Notes: generated by a model from the letters alone, not told the origin. Positions 49,572 through 58,374 are shown, numbered from the stretch's first letter. The stretch is 61,515 nt of DNA from Neoakkermansia glycaniphila (GCF_001683795.1 NZ_LIGX01000012.1:1-61515), one strand, 5' to 3'. A program made the numbers and translations.

Positions 49572-50681
49572 TTACAGAGCGGCAATGATCGCATCGCCCA
49601 TGGCGGCGGTATTGACGCGGATCTCGTTCGGCGCACCCGTGGCAAGATCGCCCGTGCGGTAGCCGAGGTCGATCACCCGGCGCACGGCGCGGTCGATATC
49701 GTTGGCGGCAGCCGTCTCACCGAGCGAATAGCGGAGCAGCATGCCCAGAGAAAGAATCTGGGCGATGGGATTGGCAATGCCCTTGCCCGCGATGTCGGGA
49801 GCGGAACCGCCGGAAGGCTCGTACATGCCGAAGAACAGCCCGTTGTCCTTGCTGCCCTGGCACAGGCTTGCGCTCGGCAGCATGCCGAGGGAGCCGCAGA
49901 TCATGGCCATCTCGTCGGAAAGAATATCGCCGAAGAGGTTCTCGGTCACGAGTACGTCGAACTGCTGCGGATTGCGCACGAGCTGCATGGCGGCATTGTC
50001 CACATACATGTGGCGCACTTCCACCTCGGGATAATCCTTCGCCACTTCAAGAATCGTCTCGCGCCACAGGATGGAGCTGGTCAGCACATTGGCCTTGTCC
50101 ACGCTGGTCAGGAGATTGCGGCGGCCACGGGCGGCTTCAAAGGCCACGCGGGCGATGCGCTCGATCTCGCTCTTCCGGTACACCAGAGTATCCACGGCGG
50201 TATCTTCGCCATCGATCTCCTTGCGGTAGCGGGGCTGGCCGAAATAAAGGCCGCCCGTCAGCTCGCGGACGCAGAGAATGTCGAAACCTCCCTCGATGAG
50301 TTCGTTCTTCACCGGGGAAGCGTGCGTCAGAGCCGGAAGGCAAATGCCGGGACGCAGATTCGCATAAAGGCCGAAATGCTTGCGAAGGGGCAGCAGGGCG
50401 CCGCGCTCGGGCTGCTCGTTGGGCGGCAGGTTCTCCCACTTCGGGCCGCCTACGGAGCCGAAAAGAATGGCATCCGCCGCTTCGCAGGCACGCAGCGTTT
50501 CATCCGGAAGGGCCTTGCCTGCATGGTCGATCCCCGCACCGCCGACGTACTGCTCGCTCAATGTGACGCCGAAACCGTACCGGAGGCTCAAGGCTTCGAG
50601 CACACGCAGGGCTTCGCACATCACTTCCGGGCCGATACCATCGCCCGCCAATACCGCGATCTTGTAGTTTTTCGCACTCAT
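49572..50681 (-). CDS. leuB: 3-isopropylmalate dehydrogenase
   Basis: The protein has 369 aa. It oxidatively decarboxylates 3-isopropylmalate to 2-oxoisocaproate with NAD in leucine synthesis. Seen motifs: [16 protein letters not shown] at the start, the substrate Arg region [29 protein letters not shown], the metal-binding Asp segment [17 protein letters not shown], and the NAD-site [14 protein letters not shown]. Length is normal. leuA, leuC and leuD are not in the window. Its promoter is back-to-back with that of the glycosyltransferase operon. Confidence 0.95.
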   Translation of the reverse strand: MSAKNYKIAVLAGDGIGPEVMCEALRVLEALSLRYGFGVTLSEQYVGGAGIDHAGKALPDETLRACEAADAILFGSVGGPKWENLPPNEQPERGALLPLRKHFGLYANLRPGICLPALTHASPVKNELIEGGFDILCVRELTGGLYFGQPRYRKEIDGEDTAVDTLVYRKSEIERIARVAFEAARGRRNLLTSVDKANVLTSSILWRETILEVAKDYPEVEVRHMYVDNAAMQLVRNPQQFDVLVTENLFGDILSDEMAMICGSLGMLPSASLCQGSKDNGLFFGMYEPSGGSAPDIAGKGIANPIAQILSLGMLLRYSLGETAAANDIDRAVRRVIDLGYRTGDLATGAPNEIRVNTAAMGDAIIAAL

Positions 50682-50691
50682 GGACCTGCGC

Positions 50692-50720
50692 AGAATGCGC
50701 CCTTAAGCTTCAAAAGTCAA
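50692..50720 (-). promoter_or_regulatory. leuB promoter
   Basis: TTGACT (50715-50720), a 17-bp spacer and CATTCT (50692-50697) end 10 bases before the ATG at 50681. Its -35 is one arm of the inverted repeat AAAGTCAAG (50713-50721) / CTTGACTTT (50738-50746), the other arm being the -35 of the divergent gene. Confidence 0.6.
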
Positions 50721-50738
50721 GCCCAAGCTATGTTCCCC

Positions 50739-50766
50739 TTGACTTTGCAAGACGGCATGATACGAT
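50739..50766 (+). promoter_or_regulatory. Promoter of the glycosyltransferase operon
   Basis: TTGACT (50739-50744), a 16-bp spacer and TACGAT (50761-50766). The ATG at 50777 is 10 bases further on; an earlier ATG at 50765 overlaps the -10 and cannot serve this transcript. Confidence 0.6.
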
Positions 50767-50776
50767 GGCAACCCGA

Positions 50777-52336
50777 ATGGCTCCGGACTCTCTTCGCAAG
50801 TTCATCCACAATCGGGAACGGCCTCTTTCCGTACTCTTCTTTTTCGTGTACGGCCTTGCCGTTCTCTACTACTTCAACACCTCTTCGCCGAAGCTCGATT
50901 TCAACCCCTGCCCCAGTCCGAACATGTATCTGACGATCGGGCAGGCCATGTTCGACGGCTTCGTTCCCTACCGTGACCTCTTCGACGGAAAAGGCATGCC
51001 CATCTTCCTGTTCAACGGGATAGGAGGACTGATCGACAGCGACGGCTATATCGGCCAATGGCTGGTTGCCTGCGCCTTCTTCGCATGGACCCTTTACTAT
51101 ATCAATCGCACGGCGCGCCTCTTCCTCAATCGCACCCACGCACTGGCTGGCACCCTGCTGATGTCTTTCTTCATCCTTTTCCAAAGAAGAATGTATCTCA
51201 CAGGAGCCATGGGCGATGAGTTCACGATGCCGATGATTGCCATGGGCATCTATTATTTCCTCATTCTGGGCAAAGATACATGCTCCTTCAAAAAACTCTG
51301 CATCTTCGGGTGTCTTGGAGGCCTGCTTCTGGCGTGCAAATTTACCCTGGCCTCCTTCTGGTTCGTCCTTGCATTCGCCGTCCTTGCGGAAGCGTGGCGC
51401 CACCTCGGCTTCAGAGCGGCCTGCAAACGCGCCGGCATGATCGCCATCGGCGCAGCCTTCATTCTTATCCCCTGCATCGCCTATTTCGCATGGCACGGCG
51501 CACTGGATGCCTATGTGGAGGGATATATCGTTTTTCATACCTACCACGTCACCGAATCGACGAGCAACCGTATCTTCTACCTCGTGCGCGGCGTCATGGA
51601 CTATCCCGACTACATACTTCTCATTCTGGCGGGGATGGCCTATTGGATTGCTGCCGCATCCAGAGGGTATTCCCGCTTCAGGCGCATCGGCCTGCCCGTC
51701 TCGTTCATCGCCATGTATCTGGCCGTCTTTGCCGGAAGCATGTTCTCAGCCTACTACCTGCTCTCGCTGATTCCTTTCGCCACATTCGGCGTCATTTATC
51801 TGCTGCACGACATGGGAGATCGTACCCTTCCCTTCCTGCGCCGGGCTGCAGCAACAGGATGCTGCATCGCCTTTCTGTTCCTGCTCTCCCGCGAAGCTTC
51901 TTCGCTGATTACGGACCGTGGCAAAACGCCCGATTTCTCTCTGGAGACTCTCAAGCGGCAGAAGCAGGAACTCGCCGATCTGGCTCAGGCCATTTCGCAG
52001 GAATCAGCCCATCCGACCGTTCTTTGTTTCGGCTGTTTCGACAACGGCATCTACCGCAGGCTCGGCATCATTCCCAATGTACCTCGATACCAGCTCGTCA
52101 ATTTCGACCCGCAGGGCAAGACGTTGCAACGGCAATACGTGCGTGAACACCGATGCGAATTCATTCTCGTTAATCTCTCCGACGTCAAACAGGAAGAAAT
52201 GCCCTCAATAGACGCATTCTTGCGGGAATGCGGATACCGCCCGCTGTTTGCCGACAATTTGCGCTCTGTCCCCTGGCTCGTGTACAGGAGAACCCCGGGA
52301 TCATCGGCAAATACCATTGACATCCAAACGCCATGA
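50777..52336 (+). CDS. Multi-pass membrane glycosyltransferase-like protein (GT-C type)
   Basis: The protein has 519 aa from the ATG at 50777; an in-frame ATG at 50765 would add four residues but lies in the promoter. Roughly ten membrane helices are visible (for example LSVLFFFVYGLAVLYYF and AAFILIPCIAYFAW). Between the first helices is PYRDLFDGKGMPIFLFNGI, whose acidic residues resemble the catalytic loop of GT-C enzymes (PMT/ArnT-like) that use lipid-linked sugars. The C-terminal ~130 residues are soluble. The stop overlaps the start of the next glycosyltransferase (ATGA). It probably acts in surface glycan assembly; donor and acceptor are unknown. Confidence 0.78.
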   Translation: MAPDSLRKFIHNRERPLSVLFFFVYGLAVLYYFNTSSPKLDFNPCPSPNMYLTIGQAMFDGFVPYRDLFDGKGMPIFLFNGIGGLIDSDGYIGQWLVACAFFAWTLYYINRTARLFLNRTHALAGTLLMSFFILFQRRMYLTGAMGDEFTMPMIAMGIYYFLILGKDTCSFKKLCIFGCLGGLLLACKFTLASFWFVLAFAVLAEAWRHLGFRAACKRAGMIAIGAAFILIPCIAYFAWHGALDAYVEGYIVFHTYHVTESTSNRIFYLVRGVMDYPDYILLILAGMAYWIAAASRGYSRFRRIGLPVSFIAMYLAVFAGSMFSAYYLLSLIPFATFGVIYLLHDMGDRTLPFLRRAAATGCCIAFLFLLSREASSLITDRGKTPDFSLETLKRQKQELADLAQAISQESAHPTVLCFGCFDNGIYRRLGIIPNVPRYQLVNFDPQGKTLQRQYVREHRCEFILVNLSDVKQEEMPSIDAFLRECGYRPLFADNLRSVPWLVYRRTPGSSANTIDIQTP

Positions 52337-53205
52337 TTGACGCCTATCTGATCCAGTGCCATGACCGCCCCCATCAGGTCAACGCTCTCGCACAGTATCT
52401 TGCAGACGGAGGCCACGATGTCTTCATTCATGCGGATGCCCGGTCCGCCATCGGCCACTTGATCCGCCAAACGGCGAATATCCATCTGGTGCGCCATCCT
52501 GCCGCCGTCGACTGGGGAGGCTGGACACAGGTTGAGGCAACTCTGAAGATGATCGAGGAGGCAAGGCACACAGGCAGGCAATACCGTTATTTTCACTTGC
52601 TGAGCGGCCATTGCCTGCCTCTGCGCTCCATGAAGGCGATGGATGCCATTCTGGACGATGCCTATGCCAGCCAAACGCAGTTCATCGAATGCGAGCCGAT
52701 GCCCCGCAGCCAATGGGGGCAACGCGACGGCGGCATGCACAGGCTGCAAGTGTACTATCCCTCCTTCATCGTCAGCAAACACACCCGCCTGCATCAGGAT
52801 TATTTCTGGTTGTATACGAACAAGTGGCTGCGGTTGAAGCTTCGCCGGCCGGCATTCAGATCCGCAGAACGGTTCTATGGAGGCGCCCAATGGTTCTCGT
52901 TGACAGGAGATGCCATGGATGCCGTGATTGCCTACATGCACAGCCACCGCCGCATGGTGCGGTTTTTCAAGCATACGTTCTGCAGCGATGAAATGTTCTT
53001 CCAGACATGCCTGATGCGCTCAGGATTCCCGATCCACACCGTCGGCAACCATCGCTATCTCCAATGGCCTTTCGCCAATGCGCCTTCTCCTTGCGATCTG
53101 GCTCCGGAAGACTGGCAGGCGGCGCGGGACTCCGGCTGCCTGTTCGGCCGCAAGTTCCAGCTTTCCCCCGCGGAATGTTCCCGCTATTTTTCCTCGCTCA
53201 CCTGA
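52333..53205 (+). CDS. GT14-like (core-2/I-branching type) glycosyltransferase
   Basis: The protein has 290 aa, coupled to the upstream gene by a 4-base overlap. Features of the core-2/I-branching beta-1,6-N-acetylglucosaminyltransferase family are visible: AYLIQCHDRPHQVNALAQYL, DVFIHADARS, DWGGWTQVEATLKMI, YFHLLSGHCLPLRS, FYGGAQWFSLTGDAMDAVI and FCSDEMFFQTCLMRSG. The enzyme is cytoplasmic or membrane-associated, with no signal peptide. In this organism it may decorate capsule, LPS or glycoprotein. Bacterial members often transfer other sugars, such as xylose or GlcNAc, so the exact reaction is open. Confidence 0.87.
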   Translation: MIDAYLIQCHDRPHQVNALAQYLADGGHDVFIHADARSAIGHLIRQTANIHLVRHPAAVDWGGWTQVEATLKMIEEARHTGRQYRYFHLLSGHCLPLRSMKAMDAILDDAYASQTQFIECEPMPRSQWGQRDGGMHRLQVYYPSFIVSKHTRLHQDYFWLYTNKWLRLKLRRPAFRSAERFYGGAQWFSLTGDAMDAVIAYMHSHRRMVRFFKHTFCSDEMFFQTCLMRSGFPIHTVGNHRYLQWPFANAPSPCDLAPEDWQAARDSGCLFGRKFQLSPAECSRYFSSLT

Positions 53206-53221
53206 ACCGCCGCACCAACTC

Positions 53222-53674
53222 ATGACTTATCCGGAACGCGCTCTGGATTTCTTCCATCAGGGCTACAACTGCGCCCAGTCCGTGCTGGCCGCCTTTGCGG
53301 ACGATCTCGAACTTACCGTACCCGCCGCCTTGAAGCTTTCATCAGGTTTCGGCGCCGGCATCGGACGGATGCGCGGCGTTTGCGGCGCATTTTCGGCTCT
53401 GGCGATGGTGGCCGGGTTCGTCCGGGGCAATACGACGCCGGATCTCGATGACAAGGAAGCCATTTTCTCACTGATCCGCTCACTGGCGGCAGAATTCGAG
53501 CAAGCGCACGGCTCGCTGATATGCAGAGACCTGTTGCATCTTGGAAACGATGTGCAGGAATCGGCACGGCCTCAAGCACGCACGGCAGCCTATTATGCAA
53601 GCCGCCCATGCGAAGCGTGCATCGCCTTCTGTGCCGCCCGAGGCGAGCAGCTTCTCAACCGGACGGCTTATTGA
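53222..53674 (+). CDS. C-GCAxxG-C-C family redox protein
   Basis: The protein has 150 aa from the ATG at 53222, 16 bases after the GT14-like gene. It has the family's Cys pattern: GYNCAQSVLAAF, then GAGIGRMRGVCGAFSALAMVAGF, then SLICRDLL and RPCEACIAFCAARG. Members are small, probably metal- or cluster-binding redox proteins of anaerobes; the substrate is unknown. Its place in a glycosyltransferase operon may be incidental. The 3' end overlaps the convergent rdgB gene by 7 bases. Confidence 0.85.
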   Translation: MTYPERALDFFHQGYNCAQSVLAAFADDLELTVPAALKLSSGFGAGIGRMRGVCGAFSALAMVAGFVRGNTTPDLDDKEAIFSLIRSLAAEFEQAHGSLICRDLLHLGNDVQESARPQARTAAYYASRPCEACIAFCAARGEQLLNRTAY

Positions 53675-54267
53675 CGCCCGCGCAGGTACTCGACCGCCTT
53701 CGCCAGCGCACGACCGCGGTGGGACATGCCGTTTTTCTCTTCGCCCGTCAACTCGGCAAAGCTTCGCTCATGGCCTTCGGGAACGAAAAGAGGATCGTAG
53801 CCGAATCCCTTTGCTCCGCGCAATTCTTTCAACATGGAGCCTTCGACACTGCCGGAAAATTCACCCAGCACTTCGCCACCCTTCGCCAGCACCATCACGC
53901 ACATGAAGCGGGCCGCCATCGGCACATCGTCCGCGAAGCGCGCCAGATCCTGCATCATCTTCCGGTTGTTCAGTTCATGGTTGCCGTCTTCACCGCCGAA
54001 ACGGGCGGATCGCACGCCGGGCAAGCCGCCCAGCGCATCGACGCACAGGCCCGAATCGTCGGCCAGCACGATACCGGGAATCACGCGGGAAGCCGAAACG
54101 GCTTTCAAGGCGGCATTTTCGGCAAACGTCTCTCCAGTCTCCTCGACTTCGGGGGCTTCGGGATAGGAGGAAAGGTCGCGGACTTCGTACAGTCCGGCGA
54201 GCATCTGGCGAATTTCTTCCGTTTTATGAGCATTGCGCGTGGCGACGACAAGAAGAGGCAGAGTCAT
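53668..54267 (-). CDS. rdgB: Non-canonical purine NTP pyrophosphatase (RdgB/HAM1 family)
   Basis: The protein has 199 aa. It hydrolyses dITP, dXTP and ITP to monophosphates, keeping deaminated purines out of nucleic acids. The motifs are VVATRNAHKTEEIRQML at the N-terminus (substrate Asn/Lys), VLADDSGLCVDALGGLPGVR with the catalytic Asp, and GFGYDPLFVPEGHERSFAEL near the end. The start at 54267 is chosen over 54288 because the -10 box lies between them. Confidence 0.95.
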   Translation of the reverse strand: MTLPLLVVATRNAHKTEEIRQMLAGLYEVRDLSSYPEAPEVEETGETFAENAALKAVSASRVIPGIVLADDSGLCVDALGGLPGVRSARFGGEDGNHELNNRKMMQDLARFADDVPMAARFMCVMVLAKGGEVLGEFSGSVEGSMLKELRGAKGFGYDPLFVPEGHERSFAELTGEEKNGMSHRGRALAKAVEYLRGRQ

Positions 54268-54278
54268 ATCTGCCCTCT

Positions 54279-54307
54279 TGGATAACATGGCCGCCCAGCG
54301 GAATCAA
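54279..54307 (-). promoter_or_regulatory. rdgB promoter
   Basis: TTGATT (54302-54307), a 17-bp spacer and TATCCA (54279-54284) end 11 bases before the ATG at 54267. A leader of about 4 bases is predicted. Confidence 0.65.
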
Positions 54308-54311
54308 GCCT

Positions 54312-54343
54312 GCATCCCGTTCCGCAACACGGCGCCGGGATGC
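54312..54343 (-). terminator. Possible terminator hairpin after thiH
   Basis: GCATCCCG (54312-54319) pairs with CGGGATGC (54336-54343), with possible inner pairs in the 16-base loop. No T-run follows on the minus strand, so it is weak as an intrinsic terminator. Confidence 0.35.
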
Positions 54344-54356
54344 GGGCGTACGGAGT

Positions 54357-55493
54357 TTACCTGATGTTGATGCTGTCGTCCCAATCCTTCCAGATGGGTT
54401 CCAGCCCGGCGGCATGGACGGCTTCAATGAATTCGGGTACGCTCCGCTCATCCGAGATGGCGAATTGCTCCGTCGCCTTGGTGCAATGGCTGCGCTGTTC
54501 CTCCGTCAATTCCTTCTGCACACCGTGCAGGGTGATATGGGCGCGGTTCAGCCCGGCTCCGGTGTAGCCGCCCGGTTCAGTCTTGGCGCAAGCGGACATG
54601 CTGGTGACGCCGATGTTCATCAGCGCATTGCGCATGGCCGGAGTTTCACGCGTGCTGACGGTGAAGCCTACATGCGGGAAGCAGATGCGCAAAGCGCAGA
54701 GAAGCTGCACGTAGTGGCGGTCGTCGAGCATCAGCTCGGTATCCGGCGTGTATTCGTAATTGCCCGCATAGGGGCGCATGCGGGGGAAGGAGATGGATAC
54801 CTGGGCTTTCCAGCAATGCTTGAGCAGGTAATCCACATGGCAGGCAAGAGCGAGAGCTTCCTGCCGCCACGGAGCAATGCCGAAGAGAGCGCCGATCCCG
54901 ATTCGCCGGAATCCTCCGGCATAGGCGCGTTCCGGGCAGTTGACGCGCCAGACGAAGTCTTTCTTGAGTCCTGCCGTATGCAGCGTTTCGTAGATGGAAC
55001 GATTGTATGTTTCCTGAAACACGGTCAGCAATTCGGCTCCGTGGTGGACGATTTCCGCATAACGGTCGTCCGGCAGAGGTCCGATTTCGAGTCCCAGAGA
55101 AGGAATGAACGTGCGGAGCCTGTCCAGGCATGCCTGCAAATAGCCGTCGGAAACGAACTTGGGATGCTCCCCGGCCACGAGCAGCAGGCTTCTCAGCCCC
55201 TGGTCGTAGAGGTAACGGGCTTCCTGCTCGACTTCATCGACGGTCAGCGTGGTGCGGATGATGGGATTGTCCCGCGAGAAGCCGCAGTATTTGCAATTGT
55301 TGATGCATTCGTTGGACAGGTAGATGGGGGCGAAGAGGCGCAGGGTGCAGCCGAAGAAACGGCGGGTGATGTTTCTGCTCTCCTGCGCCATGGCCTCCAG
55401 TTCCGCATCGGTAGCGGGTTCCAGCAGGCGCATCAATTTCCTCACCGCCGGAGGCGGTGAAGCCATCAGACTGTCTAATTCATCCGAAAACAT
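54357..55493 (-). CDS. thiH: 2-iminoacetate synthase (tyrosine lyase)
   Basis: The protein has 378 aa, close to E. coli ThiH (377). A radical-SAM enzyme that splits tyrosine to dehydroglycine for thiazole formation, releasing p-cresol. The cluster motif is CINNCKYCGF (Cys-x3-Cys-x2-Cys). Also seen: LLLVAGEHPKFVSDGYL, VFQETYNRSIYETLH and FPRMRPYAGNYEYTPD. There is no C-terminal cluster region as in HydG. The start at 55493 lies 11 bases after the rho stop; a longer in-frame extension to 56033 overlaps rho and is rejected. thiG, thiS and thiF are not adjacent, unlike most thiH loci. Confidence 0.9.
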   Translation of the reverse strand: MFSDELDSLMASPPPAVRKLMRLLEPATDAELEAMAQESRNITRRFFGCTLRLFAPIYLSNECINNCKYCGFSRDNPIIRTTLTVDEVEQEARYLYDQGLRSLLLVAGEHPKFVSDGYLQACLDRLRTFIPSLGLEIGPLPDDRYAEIVHHGAELLTVFQETYNRSIYETLHTAGLKKDFVWRVNCPERAYAGGFRRIGIGALFGIAPWRQEALALACHVDYLLKHCWKAQVSISFPRMRPYAGNYEYTPDTELMLDDRHYVQLLCALRICFPHVGFTVSTRETPAMRNALMNIGVTSMSACAKTEPGGYTGAGLNRAHITLHGVQKELTEEQRSHCTKATEQFAISDERSVPEFIEAVHAAGLEPIWKDWDDSINIR

Positions 55494-55504
55494 AACGATA
55501 AGAT

Positions 55505-57250
55505 TTACGCTCTGGATTTGAGGTCCAGAAGCATTTGGGCGTTGCTCGGGTACCTCTTCAGGAAGAAGAGCAAACGCTCCATGGCCTCCACCGGTTTGTG
55601 CCCCGCAAGGGCGAGCCGGATCAGGCGTGTTTTTTCGAGGGCGAGCTCGGACAGGATCAGCTCCTCGCGGCGCGTCCCGGATTTCAGGATGTCTACGGCG
55701 GGGTAGATGTATTGTTCGGCAATGCGCCTGTTGAGAACGAGTTCCATATTGCCCGTGCCCTTGAATTCCTGGAAGATCAGATCGTCCATGCGGCTGTTCG
55801 TTTCCACGAGGGCGGTGGCGAGGATGGTGAGGGAGCCTGCGGTTCGCGTATTGCGGGCGGCGGCAAACAGGCGGCGGGGCATTTCCAGCGCCCGCGCATC
55901 GATACCGCCGGACATGGTTCTGCCGCTGCCCTGATCCGCGTTGTTGTAGGCGCGGGCAAGGCGGGTGATGGAGTCGAGCAACAGGATTACATGCTTTCCG
56001 GCTTCGACGAGACGCTTGGCACGCTCGATGCACAGCTCGGCAAGGCGACAGTGGTCGCGCACATGGCTATCGTTCGAGGAGGCATAGACTTCCGCTCCGG
56101 GAATGCCGCGCTTGAACTCGGTCACTTCTTCCGGGCGTTCGTCCACGAGAAGAATCATCAGGTGCATTTCTTCCTCGTAGTTCTCCTGCACGGCTTCGGC
56201 AATGTGCTGCAAAAGGGTCGTCTTCCCGGTGCGGGGAGGGGCGACGATCAGACCGCGCTGGCCGCGGCCTACGGGGGCAACAAGGTCGAGCGTACGGGTC
56301 GTGTACCGCTCAGGCACCGTTTCGAAAGCAAGGCGGTGGGTGGGGTTGACGGCTTTGAGATCTTCGAAATAGGGATTTTTTGCCGCTTCTTCGGGCGTCT
56401 GCCCGTTCACGCTTTCGATGGAAACCATCTGGTGGCCTCGTTCGTATCTCTGAGCCTTGCCCTTGAGCCAGACGCAGGGGCGGAGCTGGTAGCTCTGAAT
56501 CATTTCCACCGGCACATAGACAGCTTCACGCGATTGGGCAAAGTCCGTTTCCGGCGTGCGGATGAAGCCGTATCCCTTGGGGGTTATTTCAAGGAGACCG
56601 CTCAATTCCTCCGGTTCGCCGACGGGCACATAATTGTTCTGTGCGGGCTGGCTACCGTCCCAGCTGCTGCGGTTGTTGTCCCGGTTGTTATCGCGACCGT
56701 TTTGGTTGCGGTTATTCTGATTGCGGTTGTTGCGAAATTTGTTCTTTCCGCCTTGTCCGTTCTGACGGTTTTGATAATCACCACGGCCGGTCTGCCCGTC
56801 GTTATTGTTGAATGTGCGCTTACCGTCGCGGCGGTAGGATTCGCGCACCGTGCGGATTCCCGTGCCGTTCTGTCCCTGATCGGAGGACTGGGGGCGGAAC
56901 TGGCGCTGGCCGCCACGGTTGCCGTTCTCGCGCACGGGCCTTTGCTGGCGTTCCCTCCGGGGCTCGTCGTTTCGGGTTTCCCGTTCGTCATGGCGTGGAG
57001 CGGCAGTTTCGTTGCGAAGTTCGGTTGCAACAGGGATTTCTCCGGCGGGCGTTTCGGCGACTTTGTCCTTCCGCGTTGTCCTTGATACCCGGCGTGCGGG
57101 AACGGATTCATCCTGTCCGGATTCCTTGCGCACGGCTTCCATATCAGCCGCCTCGGCGGCACGGGTCTTGCGGACGGCACTCTTCCTGGGTTTGGCAGGA
57201 GGGCGGGATTCCCCATCGCTTGCGGCGCGATTCGTATCAGGGTCTGTCAT
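55505..57250 (-). CDS. rho: Transcription termination factor Rho with a large disordered N-terminus
   Basis: The protein has 581 aa against 419 in E. coli. Residues 1 to ~210 are low complexity, first Ala/Arg/Glu/Lys then very rich in Asn, Arg, Gln and Gly (for example NKFRNNRNQNNRNQNGRDNN); the canonical Rho N-terminal helical domain is not recognisable. From ~213 the protein is normal Rho: the cold-shock-like RNA-binding domain with EITPKGYGFIRTPE, Walker A GLIVAPPRTGKTTLLQ (~333-348), Walker B HVILLLDSITRLARAYN, and the Q/R-loop region ending FLKRYPSNAQMLLDLKSR. It is the hexameric RNA translocase that ends transcription. It is upstream of thiH and downstream of a terminator. Confidence 0.95.
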   Translation of the reverse strand: MTDPDTNRAASDGESRPPAKPRKSAVRKTRAAEAADMEAVRKESGQDESVPARRVSRTTRKDKVAETPAGEIPVATELRNETAAPRHDERETRNDEPRRERQQRPVRENGNRGGQRQFRPQSSDQGQNGTGIRTVRESYRRDGKRTFNNNDGQTGRGDYQNRQNGQGGKNKFRNNRNQNNRNQNGRDNNRDNNRSSWDGSQPAQNNYVPVGEPEELSGLLEITPKGYGFIRTPETDFAQSREAVYVPVEMIQSYQLRPCVWLKGKAQRYERGHQMVSIESVNGQTPEEAAKNPYFEDLKAVNPTHRLAFETVPERYTTRTLDLVAPVGRGQRGLIVAPPRTGKTTLLQHIAEAVQENYEEEMHLMILLVDERPEEVTEFKRGIPGAEVYASSNDSHVRDHCRLAELCIERAKRLVEAGKHVILLLDSITRLARAYNNADQGSGRTMSGGIDARALEMPRRLFAAARNTRTAGSLTILATALVETNSRMDDLIFQEFKGTGNMELVLNRRIAEQYIYPAVDILKSGTRREELILSELALEKTRLIRLALAGHKPVEAMERLLFFLKRYPSNAQMLLDLKSRA

Positions 57251-57263
57251 GTCTCGGGAAGAA

Positions 57264-57298
57264 AAAAACCGCAGCCGGAACTTTCACGTTCCGGCCGC
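57264..57298 (-). terminator. Terminator between yebC and rho
   Basis: GCCGGAAC / GTTCCGGC, an 8-bp stem extended by a further GC pair set past one mismatch, with loop TTTCAC, followed on the minus strand by GGTTTTTTTC. It sits 13-60 bases before the rho ATG. Confidence 0.88.
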
Positions 57299-57313
57299 AA
57301 ATGAATGAGCTGA

Positions 57314-58066
57314 TCAAAGCTGTTCGAGGATGTCCTCGGAGATGTCGAAGTTCGAGAACACATTCATCGCATCATCGTAGTCGTCAAGACGTTCGAAGAG
57401 GTTCATCACCTTGCGGGCCGTGTCCACATCCTTGATTTCGACCGTATTCTGTGCCACGGAGATCAGGCGCATGCCCGTCACGTTCTTCCCGGCGGATGTC
57501 AGACCGCTGCAGACGGAACTCAAATCGGTCGGACTGCAAACGAAGACCCATTCGCCGTCTTGGTCGCCTTCGCCGACATCGTCGGCACCGACTTCCATTG
57601 CCAGCTCCATGGCGCCGTCTTCATCAAGGGTTTCATCAATGATGCGGGCTTCGCCCTTGCGGTCGAACTGGTACGCGACAGATCCGGGAGTACCCATGTT
57701 GCCGCCGTTGCGGGAGAAGAGGGTGCGGAGTTCCGAGGAAGCACGGTTGGTGTTGTCCGTTGCCACTTCCACGAGCATGGCCGTTCCGGCGGGGCCGTAG
57801 CCTTCGTACACGATTTCCTGAATGATTTCGCCGACGAGTTCACCCGTCCCCTTTTTGATGGCGCGGTCGATATTGTCTTTCGGCATGGAGCAGGCCTTGG
57901 CTCCTTCGATCGCCGCGCGCAAGCGGGGGTTGGTATCTACATCGCCACCGCCATTGCGGGCAGCCAGAGTGATTTCACGCGAGAAACGGGCGAAGATTTT
58001 ACCTTTCTTCGCATCTTCCTTGGCTTTGGTGAACTTGATTTTGGACCATTTATTATGACCTGACAT
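57314..58066 (-). CDS. yebC: YebC/PmpR family protein (TACO1 homologue)
   Basis: The protein has 250 aa. It starts SGHNKWSKIKFTKAKEDAKK, the family hallmark, and has KACSMPKDNIDRAIKKGTGE and YEGYGPAGTAMLVEV. Long annotated as a transcriptional regulator; family work now links YebC to translation through difficult (for example polyproline) sequences. It is cytoplasmic. AAGGA lies 11 bases before the ATG, one of the few possible Shine-Dalgarno sequences in the window. A terminator follows. Confidence 0.95.
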   Translation of the reverse strand: MSGHNKWSKIKFTKAKEDAKKGKIFARFSREITLAARNGGGDVDTNPRLRAAIEGAKACSMPKDNIDRAIKKGTGELVGEIIQEIVYEGYGPAGTAMLVEVATDNTNRASSELRTLFSRNGGNMGTPGSVAYQFDRKGEARIIDETLDEDGAMELAMEVGADDVGEGDQDGEWVFVCSPTDLSSVCSGLTSAGKNVTGMRLISVAQNTVEIKDVDTARKVMNLFERLDDYDDAMNVFSNFDISEDILEQL

Positions 58067-58211
58067 AATTTGGGATTTCCTTGAGGGGTGTGAAAAACAG
58101 AAAAAACAGGAAGGTTTTCAGGAGAAAAAGCGGGTTCCGTTGATGATTCATGCCAAATGGGCACCACTGGATACATTCCAAAAAAAACCAAACTCCAGAA
58201 ATGAATTAAAT

Positions 58212-58288
<77 letters not shown>

Positions 58289-58309
58289 ACTAAATCTAAG
58301 TCGGCACGG

Positions 58310-58337
58310 AGTCTACAGGATTTGCCAGCGAATGCAA
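58310..58337 (-). promoter_or_regulatory. tRNA-Pro promoter
   Basis: TTGCAT (58332-58337), a 16-bp spacer and TAGACT (58310-58315) lie ~21 bases before the first tRNA base, leaving a short 5' leader for RNase P. Confidence 0.65.
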
Positions 58338-58374
58338 GTCTAATTTTTCAAATTCTCGCGACTCCCTGCATCCT

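Noticed and set aside
55494..56033. A 180-residue N-terminal extension of ThiH
   Set aside because: The extension is an out-of-frame reading of rho, rich in Arg/Pro/His with no homology pattern; the ATG at 55493 gives a ThiH of normal length.
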